Below are positions 27,233-35,134 of a stretch of DNA of 64,000 bases, in pieces. The stretch is taken from the NCBI GenBank assembly GCA_027493955.1, contig JAOSJT010000001.1, forward strand, positions 2,529,131-2,593,130, written 5' to 3'. The DNA comes from Bacteroidia bacterium (lineage in GTDB: Bacteria > Bacteroidota > Ignavibacteria > SZUA-365). Both the position numbers and the translations under genes were made by a program. The notes under the pieces were generated by a model that did no database searches, was not told the DNA's origin, and saw only the letters and a program-made list of their open reading frames with translations. Each line of letters begins with the position of its first letter. Within the stretch, counting starts at the first letter, position 1.

Positions 27233-29584
27233 GATCGCGACACAACTGTTGGCACCGGACGGGTTGGAAACCTGGAAGGCGATGTAGTAATTCGCCGGTG
27301 CTGATGGATCCGTGTTGAAATACGGAGCCGTACCCGGAATGGTGCCGGCGGCGTCGATGGGCACACCCGTCTGCGGGACCACCCAAGTGTTCACCACCGT
27401 CATCGTGGCGGGATTCGGCGTCTGCCCGACAAGCAGAGCAAGCGTGATCGGTCCCGCTGCACCGGGGCAACCGCCGTACTTGAAGCGCACGCGATAGCTC
27501 GAACCAGCGCGAAGAAGTGCGGGAGGGCTCACGAGGTAATCGTTTGCGTTCAGGTCAGTGAGATACGCGCCAACCTGACTTGAGACTGGTACATAGATGT
27601 ACACACCCCAGGTGTTCGCGCCGCCATTGTTGATGACAGTCCAGCCGCTGCGGAAATTGCTCGGCAGACCGCTAGGAGACAGACCTTCGAAATTCTCGAA
27701 ACCGTACACCTTGTCAATCTGCACGTTCATCAGATAGGAACTGTTGTCATTGCCGGGTGCGCCATCGCCCGTATAGAATGCGCGGACATACACGGTCACC
27801 GGACCGAGTGCGGTTGGTGTGTACGGCGTCGTAAAGGTAACTGTTGCCTGTCCGCCGGCCCAGGTAGGGGTGAAGGTTTGCGACACGCCGTCGCCGGTGC
27901 TGGCCGGCAAACTGCCCGCCTTGTACACCAGAGTCACGGACGTCGGCGGGGTTTCCCAGCCGTTGGTTTTGATCACTGCGCTGACAGTATGCGGCTGACC
28001 CTGCACCTGTGCCCAGCGATTAACAGCGTAACCGACATGCGCGGACACGACTTCGATGTCCTTCTGCGGGAAGTCGCCTACCACGAGGTCATCGATCGCC
28101 ATGCCGGCGTAAATCACCGAACCGTCGGAACTGCCGCGGAAACGGATCTGAACACACTGCTGTCCCGCGAGACCGGTGAGCGTATGCACCGAACGCACCC
28201 ACGTGCTCGCTGCGGTACCGTTCCAGCATGGGCCGGCCCAGGAGATGACGCTGGCGACGTTGTACCAGTTGAGGGAGGACGGCAACGGCGGGAAAGTTCC
28301 GAGAGTCAACCAGGTTGTACCTCCGTTGGTCGTGTATTCCACCCATGCGCCGTCCCAGGAGGACTCGAAATCATACTTGCGAGAAAAGGCAAGTACGGGG
28401 TCATTTACCGCGCCAACAAAGCTCATCGGTGGCGACATGGCCCAGGAATTCTCGCTGTTGTTGTAGGTGTTGGACGTCGTCTGCATAAGCAGCGCGTTGG
28501 GCGGAGAGGCAGCCGTCGTACCGATACTGCCGCCCGGAGTGCCGACGCGCCAACTTGAGTTCGTACCGCCAAAGGTCCAGCCATGACCCACCGCATCGAA
28601 GCTCTGCGAGTACGGCAGAGAGACTGCGATACCATAGGAATTGACAGTAGCTGGCGGTGTCGAACCTGGAGGCGTCGTGCCGCTGCCTCCGAAAGGCGAG
28701 GTCGCGACATTGTTGTTGTTGTCACGGGCACCAATGTACCAGTAGACCACGTCTCCGAGAGCGACGCCGCCAAGCGTTGCGTGGTTGATGGTAAAGGTGT
28801 ACGTGCTGCCAACCACAGACGTGGCTGCGGCATTGAACCATGAACCGGTGTTCTTGCGGAACCAGATCGCCGTCGCAGCGACGGAGTTGTTATCGGTAAT
28901 CGTAGCCGTGACCGTCGTGTTTGCTGAGCCGCCGCAGGAGGGCTGACTCGTCACAGTGATCGTCGGAGGAGGATCGCCTGATGGGCTCAATACCATCTGG
29001 ATATTCGGCAACGAGGTATTTGCGCTCAAACTCGTCGGTGGATTGTTGTCGGCCGCAGCGCTGCGATGCTGCGTGGTCGTGGACGTGGTATAGTAGAAGG
29101 ACGGACCGCTGCCCCAGTTGGTGTCGTCTCGAACCACTCGCACGATAACATTGCCTCCCGAGTAGAGGAAGGGCGTGGTCAATGTGAAGTTCCACCATCC
29201 GGTGACGTTGAACAGTGGATGTGTGCCACTCCAGACCAGGGTACCCGATGTCGAGGGAGCACCGGTCGACATGGTCGTTTGTGTCGTGTTCTCGAGATAG
29301 ATGTACAACATCGATCCGAGTTGCGGCGTGTAAGAACTTGCAGATGCAACATTCCAGCGGAGATTGGTGATGGTACCCGGACCACCGATCCACCCTCCCG
29401 CCGCAAGATTAGCGGCGGTATACACCGCTTCCGAGCGGCTGTACCACCAGACCATATTAACCGGATAGGACTGTGTTGAGGTCCCTGTGCCGATGGTCAC
29501 TGTGATCTGGGCGGATGCGTCTCCCAACCCCAGGATCAACAGCATCGCGAGCGCGAGAACTCGCAGTGAGAAACGTAGCTTCAT
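26015..29584 (-). CDS. Large T9SS-secreted surface protein, paralogue 1
   Basis: 1189 aa. A signal peptide (cleavage after ASA, residue 25) leads into an N-terminal beta-rich domain (residues 27-200, with TSTQSYPVNMVWWYSRSE), unlike its two neighbours. An Ig/Fn3-like segment follows (about 205-315). Next come two adhesin-like beta-sandwich modules (SFDAVGHGWTFGG near 330; NFEGLSPSGLP then RSGWTVINNGG near 630-655), resembling MAM or gingipain cleaved-adhesin domains. The last 405 residues are shared with paralogues 2 and 3. They end in a type A T9SS sorting domain (LDQNYPNPFNPSTSISFGV, then GTYICRMIAGDYVKTIQMML). Predicted to be exported by T9SS and anchored or released at the cell surface; the ligand is unknown. 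Start ATG with AAGGAG upstream. Confidence 0.88.
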   Translation of the reverse strand: MKLRFSLRVLALAMLLILGLGDASAQITVTIGTGTSTQSYPVNMVWWYSRSEAVYTAANLAAGGWIGGPGTITNLRWNVASASSYTPQLGSMLYIYLENTTQTTMSTGAPSTSGTLVWSGTHPLFNVTGWWNFTLTTPFLYSGGNVIVRVVRDDTNWGSGPSFYYTTSTTTQHRSAAADNNPPTSLSANTSLPNIQMVLSPSGDPPPTITVTSQPSCGGSANTTVTATITDNNSVAATAIWFRKNTGSWFNAAATSVVGSTYTFTINHATLGGVALGDVVYWYIGARDNNNNVATSPFGGSGTTPPGSTPPATVNSYGIAVSLPYSQSFDAVGHGWTFGGTNSSWRVGTPGGSIGTTAASPPNALLMQTTSNTYNNSENSWAMSPPMSFVGAVNDPVLAFSRKYDFESSWDGAWVEYTTNGGTTWLTLGTFPPLPSSLNWYNVASVISWAGPCWNGTAASTWVRSVHTLTGLAGQQCVQIRFRGSSDGSVIYAGMAIDDLVVGDFPQKDIEVVSAHVGYAVNRWAQVQGQPHTVSAVIKTNGWETPPTSVTLVYKAGSLPASTGDGVSQTFTPTWAGGQATVTFTTPYTPTALGPVTVYVRAFYTGDGAPGNDNSSYLMNVQIDKVYGFENFEGLSPSGLPSNFRSGWTVINNGGANTWGVYIYVPVSSQVGAYLTDLNANDYLVSPPALLRAGSSYRVRFKYGGCPGAAGPITLALLVGQTPNPATMTVVNTWVVPQTGVPIDAAGTIPGTAPYFNTDPSAPANYYIAFQVSNPSGANSCVAIDDIIMDDNPSPPPKIGYGFPGSPITSYVDDPGIPIQITANYKQPGLINKTYAVSTTTNIFGTLGDFLWDVTTTTPWITLTKSTPDPTLQGYNFTPPRPRQFQTFTMTIDPSGLPIGVHRGELQFYGMLFNNDFPPPMNGLRATNEVFRVVVELRVVASGGGYAPTSQSRTLGPMTAPNTYIFTDAATGDPIGTVHMTSGTVNSMTITVFPNQLPQNLARMHYVKRYWQITHSGGSWTADITFPYAPQEAAMVQDPLQLRGVRQAVMLGQWENPIAGTTSASDPANSQVKVFSLNPGNVGGNIALAHPYGFVKADGDVPVSFSLDQNYPNPFNPSTSISFGVAEERAVRIVVYNQLGAEVAELVNETMPAGRYTTLFDARDLPSGTYICRMIAGDYVKTIQMMLSK

Positions 29585-29905
29585 AACATCTACTCCTTGT
29601 GAAGGTGCGACTACGTGAATGAGGTGATTTTTATCGGATCATACAACCGTATTATCTTTTTAATGGTAAATAAAAGCACAAGTTCCAGACAATACTTGAT
29701 ATGTCTGTTCGTGTTGCATTCACGGTGCGGCGTGTGAATAACCTCCAACAACCCTGTGAATTGGTCGGTGCGAATCGGTCACTTTGGGGCCGGGCTAACT
29801 CTACACTGTGAATCTAGCACCCCGATGTACGAAAAGCAAGGGGGAGGGATAAAAACCGGAAGCGCTTCCGCGGCTGCTCCCATGGTGTTTTTGTGGCGAT
29901 CGCAA
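29585..29905. other. Intergenic region upstream of paralogue 1
   Basis: About 320 bases, relatively AT-rich near the gene start. It holds the AAGGAG ribosome binding site and a block CACCTTCACAAGGAG similar to that before paralogue 2. No convincing -35/-10 pair and no coding sequence were recognised. Confidence 0.4.
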
Positions 29906-29935
29906 GAGAAAGCCCCGCTGTTGCGGGGCCTTCTC
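29906..29935 (-). terminator. Intrinsic terminator of the second secreted paralogue
   Basis: Stem GAGAAAGCCCCGC / GCGGGGCCTTCTC with loop TGTT, one A-C mismatch, 27 bases after the stop at 29963. Same loop and core as the terminators at 25958 and 33861. Confidence 0.75.
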
Positions 29936-31180
29936 ATGGTCAGGATTGTCGGTGTGATGCGCTTACTTCGAAAGCATCATCTGTATGGTCTTGACATAGT
30001 CACCGGCGATCATGCGGCAAATGTACGTGCCGCTCGGCAGATCGCGTGCGTCAAACAGCGTCGTGTACCGGCCCGCGGGCATCGTCTCGTTGACCAGTTC
30101 CGCCACTTCGGCGCCCAGCTGGTTGTACACAACGATGCGCACCGCGCGCTCTTCCGCTACGCCAAAGCTGATGCTCGTCGAGGGATTGAACGGGTTCGGA
30201 TAGTTCTGATCCAGAGAGAAGCTCACCGGAACGTCGCCATCGGCCTTCACGAATCCGTACGGGTGCGCCAACGCGATGTTGCCGCCCACGTTACCCGGAT
30301 TCAGACTGAACACCTTCACCTGCGAATTCGCCGGATCGGATGCCGACGTCGTGCCCGCGATCGGATTCTCCCACTGGCCCAGCATCACCGCCTGGCGAAC
30401 GCCGCGAAGCTGCAGAGGATCCTGCACCATCGCCGCTTCCTGCGGTGCATACGGGAAGGTGATGTCCGCCGTCCACGAGCCGCCGCTGTGCGTGATCTGC
30501 CAGTAGCGCTTGACGTAGTGCATGCGCGCAAGGTTCTGCGGCAGCTGGTTCGGGAACACCGTGATCGTCATGGAGTTCACCGTGCCGCTCGTCATGTGCA
30601 CCGTGCCGATCGGGTCGCCCGTCGCGGCGTCGGTGAAGATGTAGGTGTTCGGTGCCGTCATCGGTCCGAGCGTCCGGCTCTGCGACGTCGGCGCATATCC
30701 GCCACCGCTGGCGACAACGCGCAGCTCGACCACCACGCGGAACACTTCGTTCGTCGCGCGCAAACCGTTCATCGGAGGCGGGAAGTCGTTGTTGAACAGC
30801 ATGCCGTAGAACTGCAGCTCACCACGATGCACGCCGATGGGCAGGCCCGACGGATCAATGGTCATGGTGAAGGTCTGGAACTGACGCGGACGCGGCGGGG
30901 TGAAGTTGTAGCCCTGCAGCGTCGGATCCGGTGTGGACTTGGTCAGCGTGATCCACGGGGTCGTGGTCGTCACATCCCAGAGGAAGTCGCCAAGGGTACC
31001 GAAGATGTTCGTCGTCGTCGAAACGGCATAGGTCTTGTTGATCAGGCCCGGTTGTTTGTAGTTGGCCGTGATCTGAATGGGAATGCCCGGATCGTCCACA
31101 TACGAGGTGATCGGCGAGCCGGGGAAGCCGTAACCGATTTTCGGCGGCGGCGACGGGTTGTCGTCCATGATGATGTCGTC
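29936..31180 (-). repeat. Repeat module, copy 2 of 3
   Basis: 3' block of paralogue 2, encoding its last 405 residues. The amino-acid sequence is identical to copy 1 as far as can be read, and the DNA differs only at a few synonymous sites. The homology stops sharply at the codons before the conserved aspartates (near 31180). Confidence 0.9.
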
Positions 31181-33454
31181 CAGTGCAACGCAGCCATTTC
31201 CGGAAGGATTCGTGGCACGGAAGGCGATGTAGTAGTTCGCAGGAGCCGAAGGATCCGTGTTGAAATACGGCGCGGTGCCGGGTATGACACCGGTTGCATC
31301 CACGTAGTTGCTGACCTGCGGCACGACCCACGTATTGACCACACTCATGGTGGCGGGATTCGGGTTCTGACCATAGAGCAACACCAGCGTTGTCGGAGCG
31401 GTACCCCACGAACATCCGCTATACTTGAAACGAACCCGATAGCTTGAACCGGCACGGAGAAGCGCGGGCGGACTGATCAGATAATCGTTCGCATTGAGGT
31501 CGCTGACATAGGCGCCGACATAGCGCGGACCATCGGTGTACACACCCCAGGTGTTCGCGCCACCATTGTTGACCACCGTCCAGCCGGTACGGAAATTCGG
31601 CAGGCCGGTCGCTGCCAGACCTTCGAATTCTTCGAACCCGTAGACCTTGTCGATCTGGACATTCATTGCATAGGATTTATTGTCGTTGGCGGGTGCGCCG
31701 TCACCCGTGTAGAATGCGCGCACAAACACCGTCACCGGTCCGAGCGCTGTGGGGATGTACGGGGTCGAGAAGGTCACCGTGGCCTGTCCACTGGCCCAGG
31801 TCGGTGTAAAGGTTTGCGACACACCATCGCCGGTGCTGGCCGGCACACTGCCCGCCTTGTACACCAGAGTCACGGACGTCGGCGGGCTTTCCCAGCCGTT
31901 GGTCTTGATCACTGCGCTGACGGTATGCGGCTGACCTTGCACCTGTGCCCAGCGATTAAGAGCATAACCGACATGCGCGGACACGACTTCGATGTCCTTC
32001 TGCGGGAAGTCGCCTACCACCAGGTCATCGATCGCCATGCCGGCGTAAATCACTGAACCGTCGGAACTGCCGCGGAATCGAAGCTGCACACACTGCTGTC
32101 CGGCAAGACCGGTGAGCGTATGCACCGAACGCACCCACGTGCTCGCTGCGGTACCGTTCCAGCATGGGCCGGCCCAGGAGATGACACTGGCGACGTTGTA
32201 CCAGTTCAGGGAGGACGGCAACGGCGGGAAGGTCCCGAGCGTCAGCCAGTTCGTGCCACCGTTCGTGGTGTACTCCACCCATGCGCCGTCCCAGGAGGAC
32301 TCGAAATCATACTTGCGAGAAAAAGCAAGTACGGGGTCATTTACCGCGCCAACAAAGCTCATCGGTGGCGACATGGCCCAGGAATTCTCATTGTTGTTGT
32401 AGGTGTTGGACGTCGTCTGCATCAGCAATGCGTTAGGCGGAGACGCGGCGGTGGTACCGATGCTGCCACCGGGAGTTCCAACTCTCCAACTCGATGCCGT
32501 TCCGCCGAAGGTCCAGCCGTGCCCTACCGCATCGAAGCTCTGCGAATACGGCAGGGACAGGGCAATACCGTAAGAATAGAAAATCGCCGGAGGCGTTGAG
32601 CCGGGAGGCGTCGCACCGCTGCCTCCGGATGGAAGCGTCGCCACGCCGTTGAGGTTGTCCCTTGCGCCCAGGTACCAATAGACCATATCGCCGGGAACGA
32701 CTCCACCCAACGTCGCATGATTGATGATGAAGGTGTACGTAGATCCTACCACCGAGGTCGCGGCGGCATTGAACCAGGAACCGGTGTTCTTGCGGAACCA
32801 GATCGCCGCAGCGGCCACGCTTCCGTTGTCGGTAATCGTAGCAACCACAGTCTGATTGGCGACAGTTCCGCAGCCAGGGGAACTGGTGAGAACGATAGTC
32901 GGCGGCGGATCACCCAGTCCCGTAACTGCTATCGTGTAATCTTCCACTTCACCGAACGTCTCGACACCGCATGAGAGATTGGTCAATGACGGATAATACG
33001 ACACGCGTACACGCATACGCTTGTTACCGGTGAGTGTACCAACAGGGCAGGTAATGCTGCCGGTAAAGAGCGTATTGTTGGTCGTTGTGAGGAGAAACGA
33101 TTCCCCGACATCGGTAAAGACCGAGTTGTTGTTCCAGTCCACCCAGACATTGCACTGATCACCTGAATAGCCGTTGGGATTGGTGACGGAAATGGGGTAG
33201 GACGAACCGGCTGTCATCGCTCCCGGTGCAACCGTTGTCGTAAAATCGGTGTATCCTCCTGTACCGCAGGCATTACTGCTGTTATTGATGCCCGCGACTG
33301 TGACGTTGTAGATTGCTTCATCATATCCTCCGCAATAGGTAGAACCCGCGGTGCAGTACTGCGCCGAGGCAGTGCCGGATAGGACAAGCAACAATGCGGC
33401 CACGAACGGTAAGAACTTTACCGCAACGCAGTGCATGCTGAAACAAGGTTTCAT
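29963..33454 (-). CDS. Large T9SS-secreted GEVED-domain protein, paralogue 2
   Basis: 1163 aa. A signal peptide (LLLVLSGTASAQ, cleavage near residue 31) is followed by a GEVED domain (residues about 32-180; FGEVEDYTIAV near the end, with a DWNNNSVFTDVGE segment). Then come the Ig-like, adhesin-like and common C-terminal modules seen in paralogue 1. Its middle module (SFDAVGHG... to GYALNRWAQVQG) is nearly identical to paralogue 1. Its second adhesin module (SGCSWGTAPTTLVLLYGQNP; GNGCVALDDII) differs from both other copies. Ends in the same type A T9SS sorting domain. Start ATG with AAAAGGAG upstream. Confidence 0.88.
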   Translation of the reverse strand: MKPCFSMHCVAVKFLPFVAALLLVLSGTASAQYCTAGSTYCGGYDEAIYNVTVAGINNSSNACGTGGYTDFTTTVAPGAMTAGSSYPISVTNPNGYSGDQCNVWVDWNNNSVFTDVGESFLLTTTNNTLFTGSITCPVGTLTGNKRMRVRVSYYPSLTNLSCGVETFGEVEDYTIAVTGLGDPPPTIVLTSSPGCGTVANQTVVATITDNGSVAAAAIWFRKNTGSWFNAAATSVVGSTYTFIINHATLGGVVPGDMVYWYLGARDNLNGVATLPSGGSGATPPGSTPPAIFYSYGIALSLPYSQSFDAVGHGWTFGGTASSWRVGTPGGSIGTTAASPPNALLMQTTSNTYNNNENSWAMSPPMSFVGAVNDPVLAFSRKYDFESSWDGAWVEYTTNGGTNWLTLGTFPPLPSSLNWYNVASVISWAGPCWNGTAASTWVRSVHTLTGLAGQQCVQLRFRGSSDGSVIYAGMAIDDLVVGDFPQKDIEVVSAHVGYALNRWAQVQGQPHTVSAVIKTNGWESPPTSVTLVYKAGSVPASTGDGVSQTFTPTWASGQATVTFSTPYIPTALGPVTVFVRAFYTGDGAPANDNKSYAMNVQIDKVYGFEEFEGLAATGLPNFRTGWTVVNNGGANTWGVYTDGPRYVGAYVSDLNANDYLISPPALLRAGSSYRVRFKYSGCSWGTAPTTLVLLYGQNPNPATMSVVNTWVVPQVSNYVDATGVIPGTAPYFNTDPSAPANYYIAFRATNPSGNGCVALDDIIMDDNPSPPPKIGYGFPGSPITSYVDDPGIPIQITANYKQPGLINKTYAVSTTTNIFGTLGDFLWDVTTTTPWITLTKSTPDPTLQGYNFTPPRPRQFQTFTMTIDPSGLPIGVHRGELQFYGMLFNNDFPPPMNGLRATNEVFRVVVELRVVASGGGYAPTSQSRTLGPMTAPNTYIFTDAATGDPIGTVHMTSGTVNSMTITVFPNQLPQNLARMHYVKRYWQITHSGGSWTADITFPYAPQEAAMVQDPLQLRGVRQAVMLGQWENPIAGTTSASDPANSQVKVFSLNPGNVGGNIALAHPYGFVKADGDVPVSFSLDQNYPNPFNPSTSISFGVAEERAVRIVVYNQLGAEVAELVNETMPAGRYTTLFDARDLPSGTYICRMIAGDYVKTIQMMLSK

Positions 33455-33860
33455 GGCGTTTCTCCTTTTGAAGGTACAACTATGTAGGGACTTGAGCTAT
33501 AACAAGACAATATATGAGTGCATTATCTACTTCCCGTCGTGCAACAGGCCGTAGTTCCATCAATCACTCGGTATCGGATTAATCGTAGATGGTTTCCACC
33601 ACGGGATTCTTTGTGGCTTCCATCGACAGACACGCCGACATCATACCGTAAAATTTTCACCGAAACCTACAGTTTTCCTCGCCAAGATGCAACCTCAGTG
33701 AAAATTTGCATCAGAGTCTCCACGATATGCGTCGAGCGTTTGATATCTCTCCGACAGACCATGAGAGACTTCTCCAGCGAGTGATCCCTCCCTTCTACCG
33801 GTACCGATAGGAATGAAGCCATTGACCACAGGTGGGGGGCTAATTGGCCCCATCGATACG
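33455..33860. other. Intergenic region upstream of paralogue 2
   Basis: About 400 bases with no recognisable gene. Short open frames on both strands lack any family signature. The segment next to the gene start (33460-33540) is AT-rich and carries the ribosome binding site AAAAGGAG; it probably contains the promoter, though no clear hexamers stand out. Confidence 0.4.
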
Positions 33861-33888
33861 AAAAGGCCCCGCTGTTGCGGGGCCTTCT
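33861..33888 (-). terminator. Intrinsic terminator of the third secreted paralogue
   Basis: 10-bp perfect stem AAGGCCCCGC / GCGGGGCCTT with loop TGTT. On the minus strand the 3' arm runs into TTTT (A at 33861-33864). It lies 28 bases after the stop at 33917. Confidence 0.8.
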
Positions 33889-35134
33889 CATGGTCAGGAT
33901 TGTCGGTGTGATGCGCTTACTTCGAAAGCATCATCTGTATGGTCTTGACATAGTCACCGGCGATCATGCGGCAAATGTACGTGCCGCTCGGCAGATCGCG
34001 TGCGTCAAACAGCGTCGTGTACCGGCCCGCGGGCATCGTCTCGTTGACCAGTTCCGCCACTTCGGCGCCCAGCTGGTTGTACACAACGATGCGCACCGTG
34101 CGCTCTTCCGCTACGCCAAAGCTGATGCTCGTCGAGGGATTGAACGGGTTCGGATAGTTCTGATCCAGAGAGAAGCTCACCGGAACGTCGCCATCGGCCT
34201 TCACGAATCCGTACGGGTGCGCCAACGCGATGTTGCCGCCCACGTTACCCGGATTCAGACTGAACACCTTCACCTGCGAATTCGCCGGATCGGATGCCGA
34301 CGTCGTGCCCGCGATCGGATTCTCCCACTGGCCCAGCATCACCGCCTGGCGAACGCCGCGAAGCTGCAGAGGATCCTGCACCATCGCCGCTTCCTGCGGT
34401 GCATACGGGAAGGTGATGTCCGCCGTCCACGAGCCGCCGCTGTGCGTGATCTGCCAGTAGCGCTTGACGTAGTGCATGCGCGCAAGGTTCTGCGGCAGCT
34501 GGTTCGGGAACACCGTGATCGTCATGGAGTTCACCGTGCCACTCGTCATGTGCACCGTGCCGATCGGGTCGCCCGTCGCGGCGTCGGTGAAGATGTAGGT
34601 GTTCGGTGCCGTCATCGGTCCGAGCGTCCGGCTCTGCGACGTCGGCGCATATCCGCCGCCGCTGGCCACCACGCGCAGCTCGACCACCACGCGGAAGACT
34701 TCGTTCGTCGCGCGCAAGCCGTTCATCGGAGGCGGGAAGTCGTTGTTGAACAGCATGCCGTAGAACTGCAGTTCACCACGATGCACGCCGATCGGCAGGC
34801 CCGACGGATCAATGGTCATGGTGAAGGTCTGGAACTGACGCGGACGCGGCGGGGTGAAGTTGTAGCCCTGCAGCGTCGGATCCGGTGTGGACTTGGTCAG
34901 CGTGATCCACGGGGTCGTGGTCGTCACATCCCAGAGGAAGTCGCCAAGGGTACCGAAGATGTTCGTCGTCGTCGAGACGGCATAGGTCTTGTTGATCAGG
35001 CCCGGTTGTTTGTAGTTGGCCGTGATCTGAATGGGAATGCCCGGATCGTCCACATACGAGGTGATCGGCGAGCCGGGGAAGCCGTAACCGATTTTCGGCG
35101 GCGGCGACGGGTTGTCGTCCATGATGATGTCGTC
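33889..35134 (-). repeat. Repeat module, copy 3 of 3
   Basis: 3' block of paralogue 3. It encodes the same 405 C-terminal residues with one visible change (Ala to Thr in EERTVRIVVY inside the sorting domain). Unlike copy 2, the homology to copy 1 continues past 35134 for some bases, including the codons for ANSCVAIDD. Confidence 0.9.
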
